From Deltaproteobacteria bacterium (GTDB lineage: Bacteria > Myxococcota_A > UBA9160 > SMWR01): a stretch of 56,432 bases of DNA. Position 1 is the first letter of the stretch; every line of letters begins with the position of its first letter. Both the position numbers and the translations under genes were made by a program. Under the pieces are notes generated by a model that had not been told where the DNA came from, did not search any database, and was given only the letters and a program-made list of their open reading frames with translations. This document shows, piece after piece, positions 49,535-56,432 of this stretch. Where the stretch lies: assembly GCA_002729515.1 (NCBI GenBank), contig PBYF01000043.1, forward strand, positions 12,911-69,342. The letters are read 5' to 3'.

Positions 49535-50041
49535 ATGAAGCGTGTTGGAATCGCGCGCTGGGCCGTGCTTGCGGCCGGAATGCTCGTGTTCGCACAGGTC
49601 GGCTGCCAGTCCAAGGGCACCAGCAAGTCCGATTCGAGCTCGCAGACCGGCAGTGAGTTCGACCAGGGTGCGGCCGATTCGGCCGGATCGGGGAGCCGGA
49701 AGCCCGTTTCGCTGGAGACGGTGTATTTCGCCTTCAACCGCTACGACATCAGCGCGGACGCGGGTTCGAAACTGAAAGAGAACGCCGATGCGATCCGGGA
49801 GCATGCGGACTGGGGCACGGTGGTCGTGGAAGGCAATACCGACGAGCGCGGCAGCGAGGAATACAACCTCGCGCTCGGTGAACGCCGCGCCAACGCCACG
49901 AAGCGCTACCTCGTGGATCTCGGAGTTCCCGCGAGCCGGCTGCGCACGGTGAGCTTCGGCGAGACGCGTCCCGCGGTTGCGGGCCACGACGAGAGCGCGT
50001 GGCGTTACAACCGACGCTGTGACTTCAAGACGGATACCTGA
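49535..50041 (+). CDS. pal: Pal/OmpA-family peptidoglycan-associated lipoprotein
   Basis: 168 residues. Lipoprotein signal with lipobox QVGC (Cys about residue 24), a Ser/Thr/Gly-rich linker, then an OmpA C-terminal domain with VYFAFNRYDISADAG, VVVEGNTDERGSEEYNLALG and GERRANATKRYLVDLGV. It anchors the outer membrane to peptidoglycan, normally with TolAB; no tol genes lie nearby. The start is ATG at 49535 after AAAAGGGAGA. The 119-bp gap upstream has a C8 run (49491-49498). Confidence 0.92.
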   Translation: MKRVGIARWAVLAAGMLVFAQVGCQSKGTSKSDSSSQTGSEFDQGAADSAGSGSRKPVSLETVYFAFNRYDISADAGSKLKENADAIREHADWGTVVVEGNTDERGSEEYNLALGERRANATKRYLVDLGVPASRLRTVSFGETRPAVAGHDESAWRYNRRCDFKTDT

Positions 50042-50146
50042 TCCCAGCCGCCGTATGATTTGACCGCTCTGCGCGACGGGTGATACCGTCGGCGCGTCTG
50101 CCTTGCGGCTGCGCTCTTCTCGCGCCGCGTACCGAGGTTATTGGTC

Positions 50147-51799
50147 ATGCCCCCCCTTCACGGCGGAAAACTCGCGGCAAAGGCCCTCAAGGAGGCCGGC
50201 GTCGAGTGCATCTTCACCCTCTGCGGCGGACACATCATGCCGCTCTACGACGGCTGCATCGACGAGGGCATCCGCATCGTCGACGTGCGCCACGAGCAGG
50301 CGGCCGTCCACGCCGCCGATGCCTGGGCACGTTGCAACCCGGGGGGCATCGGTGTTGCCGCGATCACCGCGGGGCCGGGCGTCACCGACGGCGTCACCGG
50401 CGTTGCGAACGCATGGCGCGCGAACTCGCCGATCCTCGTGATCGGCGGACAGGGACCGTTCGAGAACCTTCGCCGGGGCTCGCTCCAGGAAATGGATCAC
50501 GTCGGCGTGATGCGACCCATCACCAAATACGCCGATGCCGTCTACCAGACCCACCGCATTCCGGAGTACATCGAGCTCGCGATCCGGCACGCGGTGTCGG
50601 GCGTGCCCGGTCCCGCGTACCTCGAGATTCCGATGGATATCTTCATGGGTGGGGCCGAGCCCGAGGCGGCGCCGATTCCCTGTATCCGGACCGAGCCGCC
50701 GCGCCTCTCACCCGATCGGGACGAGGTGCGCCGCGCCATCGAGATCCTCACGAAATCCGAGCGGCCCATGCTGATGGCCGGCACTTCGGTCAAATGGTCT
50801 CGCGCCACGGCCGAGTTGAACCGCTTCATTCAGGAGACGCACATCCCGACCTATACGAACGGGATGGGGCGCGGCACGGTTCCACACGATTCGCCGGACT
50901 TCCTGAACCGCTCCCGGCGCGATGCCATGAAACGGATCGACTGCATCGTGTTGGCCGGGACGCTGCTCGACTTCCGCATGCGCTTTGGCCAGTCGATTCC
51001 CGCGGACGCGAAGATCATCCAGCTCGACATGGACGCGACGCTGATCGGCCAGAACCGGCAGGCCGATGTGCCGCTGGTCGGGAACCTGGCCTGCACCTTC
51101 GATCTGATGCTCGAGGAGATGAAGAATCAGGGCATCGCCCTCGACTGGTCGGTCTGGCGCGACGAGCTGCGCGAGGTCGAGAACGCGGCCGAGGCCAAGG
51201 TGCAGGCAGCGCTCGACAGTGACGAGGTGCCGATCGATCCCCAGCGCATGTGCCGCGAGGTGCGCGACTGGCTCGAGACGCTCGGCGATCCGATCGTGAT
51301 CGGAGACGGGGGCGATATCGTGGCCACCGCCGCGAAGATCATTCCCGTGAAGGGGGAGGGCGCCTGGATGGATCCCGGGCCGCTTGGGACCCTGGGTGTC
51401 GGCATGCCCTTTGCGCTGGCGACGCAGGTTGCGCACCCCGACCGCCGGGTGGTGATCGTCTACGGCGACGGCTCTTTCGGGCTCAACGGCTTCGAGTTCG
51501 ACACCGCCGTGCGCCACGGACTGCCGATCGTCGGCGTGCTGGGAAACGACGCCGCCTGGGGGCAGATGCTGCGGCCCCAGGGCGGCATCTACGGCTGGGA
51601 GCGGCTCGCCGCGACGGAGCTTGCCTACACGCGCTACGACAAGGTGGTCGAGGCTCTGGGCGGCCACGGAGAGTTCGTCGAGCGGCCCGAGGAGATTCGT
51701 CCGGCGCTCGAGCGTGCCGCGGCTTCCGGAAAACCATCGCTCGTGAACGTGATCATCCGACAGGACCGGATGTTCAAAGAAGGCGCCATCTACGCCTAG
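50147..51799 (+). CDS. ThDP-dependent enzyme (acetolactate synthase / 2-hydroxyacyl-CoA lyase-like)
   Basis: 550 residues from ATG at 50147. Three-domain POX/ALS fold: N-terminal PYR domain with the ThDP Glu in RHEQAAVHAAD (about residue 48), a central domain, and the C-terminal PP domain with VYGDGSFGLNGFEFDTA and a following Asn (GNDAAW). The N-terminal FTLCGGHIMPLYDGC is typical of a non-biosynthetic ALS-like clade that includes oxalyl-CoA decarboxylase and 2-hydroxyacyl-CoA lyase. The exact reaction is open; acyl-CoA-rich surroundings make a lyase worth testing. Confidence 0.88.
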   Translation: MPPLHGGKLAAKALKEAGVECIFTLCGGHIMPLYDGCIDEGIRIVDVRHEQAAVHAADAWARCNPGGIGVAAITAGPGVTDGVTGVANAWRANSPILVIGGQGPFENLRRGSLQEMDHVGVMRPITKYADAVYQTHRIPEYIELAIRHAVSGVPGPAYLEIPMDIFMGGAEPEAAPIPCIRTEPPRLSPDRDEVRRAIEILTKSERPMLMAGTSVKWSRATAELNRFIQETHIPTYTNGMGRGTVPHDSPDFLNRSRRDAMKRIDCIVLAGTLLDFRMRFGQSIPADAKIIQLDMDATLIGQNRQADVPLVGNLACTFDLMLEEMKNQGIALDWSVWRDELREVENAAEAKVQAALDSDEVPIDPQRMCREVRDWLETLGDPIVIGDGGDIVATAAKIIPVKGEGAWMDPGPLGTLGVGMPFALATQVAHPDRRVVIVYGDGSFGLNGFEFDTAVRHGLPIVGVLGNDAAWGQMLRPQGGIYGWERLAATELAYTRYDKVVEALGGHGEFVERPEEIRPALERAAASGKPSLVNVIIRQDRMFKEGAIYA

Positions 51800-51848
51800 C
51801 GCACTTTCACCGCTGCGCGTCGAGCACCATCGGCCCGCGGATCTGGGG

Positions 51849-54617
51849 GTGGATCTGGGGGCGCTCGAGGTCTTTCTCGAGACCACGGGTCCCCTGGCGG
51901 TCGTCGACCTCGAGACCACGGGGCTTTCGCAGGACCCCGAGTCCGAACTGCTCGAGTTCGGGGCCGTGCTCGTCGAGCCCGGTGGCGACGCGATCGTGAC
52001 TCTCGAGAGCCTGGTGCGCCCGCGCGGATTGCTGCCCCGGGCGGTGCAGCGACTCACCGGCATCACGCCGGAGGATGTGGCCGGCGCCCCGCCGGTGCAG
52101 GAGGTGGCCAAGCCGGTGGCGGTCGCCCTGGCGGGCCGCACCCTGGTGGCGCACAACGCGGAGTTCGAACGCCATTTTCTGTCCCGCTTCGTCGATCCAC
52201 AGCTCGGCGATTCGACCTATCTCGATACTCAGGATCTGCTCGCACTCACCCATCCCGACGCCCCGGACCTGCGGCTCGAGACCTTTACCCGCGATCTGCT
52301 CGACACCGAAGAGCGCCACCGCGCGCTTTCCGATGCGCTCGATACCTTGCGCGTGCTCTCGCTCGCTGCGGTGGGTGCCCGCGCCGGCTCGCGGCGCTAC
52401 GCGACAGCTCGCAACGCGCTCGAGCGCTTCTCGCCGGAGTCGAGCTGGATTCGACTGCTTCGGGGCGGACCGGCCCCCGCTGCCGCGGTCGATGAGCCCC
52501 AGTACGTGCAGGTCGCCGAGAGCCCGGAGAAGGCAGTGCCCTTCGACCCGGATGCCATCGCCGCAGCCCTGGAGGACGAAGCGCGGGGCCGGCGTTGGTT
52601 CGAGGGCTACCGCGTGCGCGAGCAGCAGGTCCGAATGGCCCGGGAGTTTGCGCAGGTCCTCTCGGACGGAGGGCGGCTCCTGCTCGAGGGCGGAACGGGT
52701 GTGGGAAAGTCATTGGCGTACCTGGCCGCGGCGATTCCGTTTGCCATCGAGCGCGCTGCCGGCGGTATCGGCGAGCCCGTGGTCGTGTCGACGCGCACCA
52801 AGCTCCTGCAGGACCAGCTTCTCTCCAAGGACATTCCGGCCGCCGCAGCCATGCTCGGCTATCCGGAGCTGCGCGCGCTTTCGATCAAGGGACGCGCCAA
52901 CTACGCCTGTGAGCGGCGGCTGGGGGCGACCCTTGCCGAGGGGCAGGAGCTGCGGATCTTTGCCGAGGACCGGCTGGCCTACGCCGCCCTGGCCGCCTGT
53001 GCGCGCACACGCCCGCACGGTGAGATCGGGACGCTGCCGGGCGCGCTTCTCTTCCGCTTTCCCGTCCTGCGCGACCTGCGCCGGCGCGCCGTGGCCGCCC
53101 GCGCCGAGCAGTGCACCCGAGAGCAGTGTGCGCACGAGCGCGGCTGCCCCTTCGGTCGCCGCCGCGCCGCCCTGGGCAACGCACACCTCGTCGTGGCCAA
53201 CCACGATCTCCTGCTGCGCTGGCCCCCGGACTACCCGAACGTGACTCACGCGATCATCGATGAGGCGCACGAGCTGACGGGTGTTGCGGACGAGGTCTTT
53301 GCGCTCGAGGTGTCTCCCGTCGATGTGCTCGAGCGCTTCGACGAACTCTTCGGACGGTCCGGTGATCCCTTTTCGCAGTCGCTGCTGCCGTCCGGACGCC
53401 TGCGAGGAGTGGCGCGCGACGTGGGAGCCTGGCGGCGGGGTCTCCAGCAGGATCTGGTGGCTCTCGGGCGCTCGCTGGCGCACCGCGCCAGCGAATACGG
53501 CGAGGTCCAGTTGCCCGCTCACGCCGAGCGGAGCTTTGCCGATGCGGCCGAACTGGCCGAGCGTGCGGCCGAACGCCTCGAGATCGTCGCCGCGCACGCC
53601 GAGCGGCTGTCCGACGGTCGCGGAGCCGAAGAGGAGGAGGCCGAGGCGGCGGCACGCGGGGTCGCCGATCTGCGCGACGCCGCGCTGGCTCTGCGCGGTG
53701 CCTTCTCCGGGGGCGACGCGGATGCGGTGGCGGGCTTCGAGCGCCTGGATGCGCCCTTCGACCGCTGGCGTCTGGTGGTGCGTCAGGTCGCGCCGGCAGA
53801 TCTCTTTCACGAGCGGTTCGCGGACCGTCTCGAGGCGCTCGTCTGCGTGTCGGCAAGCCTCTTCGTGGGCGGTGATTCTTTTGCATCGCTGGGCGAACTC
53901 GAGCTGGAGCATGGTCCCGGGCGCACTCGCGCAGCGCGCGTGAGTGTCGAGAGCCCATTCCCGTACACGGAGCACATGCGGGTGGTCGCGCTCGAGCCCG
54001 AGGGCGAGCTGGTCGAGGCGACGGCGGCCGTGCTGGCGCAGCTCGCGCGCCGACTCGGCGGACGCACGCTGGGGCTCTTCACCAGCCTGCGGCGCATGCG
54101 GGAGGTCGCCGAGTTGCTCTCCGAGGAACTGCGCGGCGAGGGCTTCGACGTTCTGCTGCCTCGGCGTGCAACCGACGACCCCTCGGCGCTCGTGGAACGC
54201 TTCAGCCGTGCCGGCGGCGGCGGTGTGCTGCTGGGCGCACGCACGTTCTGGCAGGGGCTCGACATTCCGGGCCCGGCGCTCCAGGCCGTGGTGATCGAGA
54301 AGCTCCCGTTCGAGGTTCCGACGGAGCTGCGCAAGCGCCGCGAGAACCGGCTGCGCCAGATGGGCGAGGATGCCTTTGCCCGGTACACGCTCGGCAAGAT
54401 GTTGCTGAACCTCAAACAGATGACCGGGCGCCTGATTCGCACCGAGGACGACCGCGGGCTGGTCGTGATCGTCGAGGGCCGCACCGACCGGCGCTACTTC
54501 GAGCGCCTGGGCGAGGCGTTGCCCCCGGGCTGCGACGTGCACGTCGCCCAACCCGGTGGGCTCGATGGGTTCCTGCGGGAGGCGGGGGTCGAGCTGGTCG
54601 ACGACGCGCCGGTGTGA
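51849..54617 (+). CDS. dinG: DinG-family helicase with N-terminal DEDD exonuclease
   Basis: 922 residues from GTG at 51849. The N-terminal 3'-5' exonuclease domain has VVDLETTGL, VAHNAEFERH and RHRALSDALD. The helicase core has Walker A LEGGTGVGKSLAY and IIDEAHEL, with the iron-sulfur Cys set YACERRLG, QCTREQCAHERGC between, and C-terminal GARTFWQGLDIPG and MTGRLIRTEDDRG. It is the exonuclease-fused XPD/DinG type found in Firmicutes and Deltaproteobacteria, acting in DNA repair and R-loop removal. Confidence 0.93.
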   Translation: MDLGALEVFLETTGPLAVVDLETTGLSQDPESELLEFGAVLVEPGGDAIVTLESLVRPRGLLPRAVQRLTGITPEDVAGAPPVQEVAKPVAVALAGRTLVAHNAEFERHFLSRFVDPQLGDSTYLDTQDLLALTHPDAPDLRLETFTRDLLDTEERHRALSDALDTLRVLSLAAVGARAGSRRYATARNALERFSPESSWIRLLRGGPAPAAAVDEPQYVQVAESPEKAVPFDPDAIAAALEDEARGRRWFEGYRVREQQVRMAREFAQVLSDGGRLLLEGGTGVGKSLAYLAAAIPFAIERAAGGIGEPVVVSTRTKLLQDQLLSKDIPAAAAMLGYPELRALSIKGRANYACERRLGATLAEGQELRIFAEDRLAYAALAACARTRPHGEIGTLPGALLFRFPVLRDLRRRAVAARAEQCTREQCAHERGCPFGRRRAALGNAHLVVANHDLLLRWPPDYPNVTHAIIDEAHELTGVADEVFALEVSPVDVLERFDELFGRSGDPFSQSLLPSGRLRGVARDVGAWRRGLQQDLVALGRSLAHRASEYGEVQLPAHAERSFADAAELAERAAERLEIVAAHAERLSDGRGAEEEEAEAAARGVADLRDAALALRGAFSGGDADAVAGFERLDAPFDRWRLVVRQVAPADLFHERFADRLEALVCVSASLFVGGDSFASLGELELEHGPGRTRAARVSVESPFPYTEHMRVVALEPEGELVEATAAVLAQLARRLGGRTLGLFTSLRRMREVAELLSEELRGEGFDVLLPRRATDDPSALVERFSRAGGGGVLLGARTFWQGLDIPGPALQAVVIEKLPFEVPTELRKRRENRLRQMGEDAFARYTLGKMLLNLKQMTGRLIRTEDDRGLVVIVEGRTDRRYFERLGEALPPGCDVHVAQPGGLDGFLREAGVELVDDAPV

Positions 54618-54693
54618 GGGGCCGGGTACCGGGGCTTTCGGGCAGGCGCCGGCCGGGGCACATGGCTACGCTCGGCCAGCCGGCGGAGGGACC

Positions 54694-55440
54694 ATGGGCG
54701 AGGCGGAAACGGGTGGCGAGCAGCGGGTCGCGCTCGTAACCGGGGGCGGGACCGGGATCGGAGCGGCCTGCTGCCGCGCGCTCGCCGCCGAGGGCCTGCG
54801 CGTCGCGGTCCATTACCGGTCGAGCGAGGAGAAGGCGCGCGCGCTGGCCGAATCCCTGGAAGGCGCCTTCAGCGTATCCGCCGACCTCGCAATTTCCGAC
54901 GAGGTGGACGCGCTGGTCGCGGAGCTCAAGGAGCGTGCGGGACGCGTGGACGTGCTCGTGAATAACGCCGGCTTCAACGTGAACGCCCCGATGCTCTCGA
55001 TGAAGCTCGACGACTACGACGCAGTATTCGGCGTGGCGCGAGGAACCTGGTACCTGACGAAGCTCGTGCTGCGGCGCTTCATGCTGCGCAAGAAGACCGG
55101 GCGCATCGTGAACATTTCGAGTGTGGTCGGGCACACGGGGAACCCCGGTCAGATTCCGTACACGATGGTGAAGGCGGGGCTCGACGCATTCACCAAGTCG
55201 CTCTCCCAGGAGCTTTCCGGCCGCGACATCACTGTCAACTCCGTGGCGCCGGGCTTCATCGAAACCGAGATGACCGACGAGCTCCCCGAGGAAGTGAAGC
55301 AAGGCATCCTCGCCCGCGTGCCGCAGCAGCGCATGGGCCGCCCGGAAGAAGTCGCCGATGTGGTCGCCTGGCTCTCCACCCGCGCCAGCTACGTGAACGG
55401 TTGCGTCGTCCACGTAAATGGCGGCCTCTTCGGAGGTTGA
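54694..55440 (+). CDS. SDR-family 3-oxoacyl-ACP reductase-like enzyme
   Basis: 248 residues from ATG at 54694. Rossmann fold with nucleotide motif ALVTGGGTGIGAAC (TGxxxGIG, about residues 15-22), NNAG, catalytic Ser in VNISSVVGH, YTMVK giving Tyr and Lys, and SVAPGFIETEMT. FabG-like NADPH-dependent reduction of 3-oxoacyl thioesters is likely; it could act in fatty acid or polyketide pathways. The start has CGGAGG 6 bp upstream. The 3' end overlaps the next gene by 23 bp. Confidence 0.92.
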   Translation: MGEAETGGEQRVALVTGGGTGIGAACCRALAAEGLRVAVHYRSSEEKARALAESLEGAFSVSADLAISDEVDALVAELKERAGRVDVLVNNAGFNVNAPMLSMKLDDYDAVFGVARGTWYLTKLVLRRFMLRKKTGRIVNISSVVGHTGNPGQIPYTMVKAGLDAFTKSLSQELSGRDITVNSVAPGFIETEMTDELPEEVKQGILARVPQQRMGRPEEVADVVAWLSTRASYVNGCVVHVNGGLFGG

Positions 55441-55801
55441 TCTGGCCGAGCGGGAGAACGAGGCGCGCGGCGTCTTCAATCCGAAGGTCGTCGACCTGAT
55501 CTCCTGGGACGCGGAGCGCGAGGAGGTGGTGCTCCTCATGCTCGAGGAGCGTCCGTGGGAGAGCGAGCCGCGGCAGCTCCACCAACTCGAGGACAAGTTC
55601 AACGCCTATCTGAGCTACGTGCAGGGCGGCTACCTGGTGCGCGAGTACCCGGACTACGAGGGACGCGACGTCTGCTTCGCGCTCGACTGCGCGGAGGCGC
55701 CGCGCGGCGAGGCGCAGGCCATGTTGCGTTCCATGCAAGATTTCGCGTCGGGCGAGGGCATCCGCTTCGCTGTGCGGGTGATCCAGGACTCGGCCGGATG
55801 A
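55418..55801 (+). CDS. DUF6572-like small protein
   Basis: 127 residues from ATG at 55418, overlapping the SDR gene by 23 bp. Sequence features are KVVDLISWDAEREEVVLLML, QLEDKFNAYLSYVQGG and VCFALDCAEAPRGEAQAMLR. It matches the small soluble proteins now called DUF6572 in my recollection; function unknown. No closer start with a good ribosome-binding site in frame was found, although GGAGG at 55431 could serve a non-standard CTG at 55442. Confidence 0.72.
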   Translation: MAASSEVDLAERENEARGVFNPKVVDLISWDAEREEVVLLMLEERPWESEPRQLHQLEDKFNAYLSYVQGGYLVREYPDYEGRDVCFALDCAEAPRGEAQAMLRSMQDFASGEGIRFAVRVIQDSAG

Positions 55802-56104
55802 GACGCACGCGGTGTTCCAGCCGCCGATCTCGGCGCTGAGGATTCTGCGACCTCGAGGTGCGTGGCTCGTGTAGCGCTGCCCGTGGTCGAGCCTGGCACC
55901 GCTGCTTCCGGGCGGTCCAAACACCAGATCCGTCACTCGGTCAAGACGCTGCTGGCGAGTCCCGGGCACCCACAGTTTTTTTTGGGGGGGCCGGTGCCGG
56001 AACCCCGGTTGCGGGGCAAAGACAAGGGGGGCGTGGCAGCAGGTCAGCAGCTCTGGCGCCATGTGGTCTGCTAGGCTAAGCGCTTCCCAATCGAGGAGTG
56101 CCCC
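55802..56104. other. gene-free gap with a T8G7 homopolymer tract
   Basis: 303 bp between the DUF6572-like gene and the repeat protein. No believable ORF or RNA gene is seen. It contains T8 (55976-55983) directly followed by G7 (55984-55990), the longest homopolymer pair in the window. A short GC-rich stretch precedes the T run, but no good stem was found, so a terminator is not supported. The promoter of the 56105 gene should be in its 3' part. Confidence 0.6.
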
Positions 56105-56432
56105 ATGTTCAGGATCAAGAGTTTTCTGGTGACTTTTTCTCTCGCCTTGGGTCTCGTCGCGGGCAGCGTCTCCCCCGCTTGGGCGGGCCACGACGCTGCC
56201 CAGAAGGTGAAAGAAGGCAGCGAAGAAGCCTGGGACGGGACGAAGGAAGGCAGCGAAGAAGCCTGGGACGGGACGAAGGAAGGCAGCGAAGAAGCCTGGA
56301 AGAAGACGAAGGAAGGCAGCAAGGAAGCCTGGGAGAAGACGAAGGAAGGCGTGGTCAAGGGTGCGCATGGCGCGGATCACGACTTGACTCCTACCATCAA
56401 AAATTACTTCGGTGAGGCGGGGGAAGACACGA
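56105..56432 (+). CDS. secreted LEA-like 11-mer repeat protein, 3' end cut by window edge
   Basis: 109 codons present. A signal peptide (SFLVTFSLALGLVAGSVSPAWA, split) is followed by a hydrophilic region with four 11-residue repeats of KEGSEEAWDGT type (residues 36-79) and a less charged tail (DLTPTIKNYFGEAGED). The 11-residue period and Lys/Glu/Gly/Ala-rich composition resemble group 3 LEA proteins and related periplasmic helical proteins. The start is ATG at 56105 with GAGGAG 8 bp upstream. The stop is outside the window. Confidence 0.75.
   Translation, partial: MFRIKSFLVTFSLALGLVAGSVSPAWAGHDAAQKVKEGSEEAWDGTKEGSEEAWDGTKEGSEEAWKKTKEGSKEAWEKTKEGVVKGAHGADHDLTPTIKNYFGEAGEDT
56210..56341 (+). 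repeat. four 33-bp tandem repeats encoding an 11-residue unit
   Basis: Units start at 56210, 56243, 56276 and 56309 and encode KEGSEEAWDGT twice, KEGSEEAWKKT and KEGSKEAWEKT. The DNA is nearly identical in GAAGGCAGCGAAGAAGCCTG, pointing to recent expansion. A degenerate fifth unit (KEGVVKGAHGA) follows. Confidence 0.95.

Noticed and set aside
55256-56380. 374-residue minus-strand ORF over the window end with repeated LRLLPGF-like units
   Set aside because: It is the reverse of the 33-bp LEA-like repeats and of the SDR and DUF6572 genes. The plus-strand reading has a signal peptide, ribosome-binding site and better composition.

Overview
The window is GC-rich (roughly two thirds G+C) and gene-dense. 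It encodes a Gram-negative bacterium: a Pal lipoprotein, several lipobox proteins, a Tat-exported enzyme and a periplasmic amine dehydrogenase. The mix of AtuA-type acyl-CoA carboxylation, paired acyl-CoA dehydrogenases, a family III CoA-transferase, F420-type luciferase-like oxidoreductase, DUF4212 symporter and GlcDEF resembles uncultured lineages once grouped in the Deltaproteobacteria (Myxococcota, Desulfobacterota or Binatota). That placement is inference, because the window has no rRNA or marker-gene set. No tRNA, rRNA, CRISPR array, insertion sequence or prophage was recognised.

Positions 1-18700 are a catabolic region. It has an esterase cut by the window edge, an MFS transporter, and a tightly packed minus-strand operon (acyl-CoA carboxyltransferase, biotin carboxylase/BCCP, AtuA, TetR). 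A divergent plus-strand operon follows (enoyl-CoA hydratase, TIGR03084-like protein, two adjacent acyl-CoA dehydrogenases, an NPD-type flavoenzyme, an LLM flavoenzyme). A second minus-strand set carries another hydratase, a sodium:solute symporter with its DUF4212 partner, and two carboxymuconolactone-decarboxylase-like proteins. Together they look like uptake, CoA activation, carboxylation and beta-oxidation of a branched, terpene-like or cyclic acid; the substrate cannot be read from sequence.

Positions 18700-26030 hold a thiolase-like protein, a chimeric remnant of an MFS transporter and an amidohydrolase, an EthD-like protein, and a compact tryptophan tryptophylquinone (TTQ) amine dehydrogenase operon (heavy chain, MauE, MauD, light chain, mono-haem cytochrome c). 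No mauG is visible. A family III CoA-transferase lies upstream.

Positions 26180-41170 are mixed: a zinc-ribbon coiled-coil protein, a TPR/zincin fusion, glcDEF, two large lipoproteins, a LeuA-like synthase, an RluA-family pseudouridine synthase, an intact and a decayed TPR gene, a tandem GNAT protein and a thiolase-OB-fold fusion lacking the usual nucleophilic cysteine. Positions 41220-56432 are mostly housekeeping or envelope: SppA, a sigma/anti-sigma/effector operon, YjbQ, ThiI-rhodanese, HAD phosphatase, Pal, a ThDP enzyme, a DinG-type exonuclease-helicase, an SDR, and a secreted LEA-like 11-mer-repeat protein cut by the window end.

The most unusual observation is structural. At two unrelated operon junctions (9995-10142 and 22185-22300) a tandem duplication copies the stop/start overlap. 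Each duplication unit (74 and 59 bp) is 2 modulo 3, so each creates a mini-ORF (25 and 20 codons) whose own stop again overlaps the next start as ATGA or GTGA. This rebuilds a translational-coupling relay in front of the real gene.
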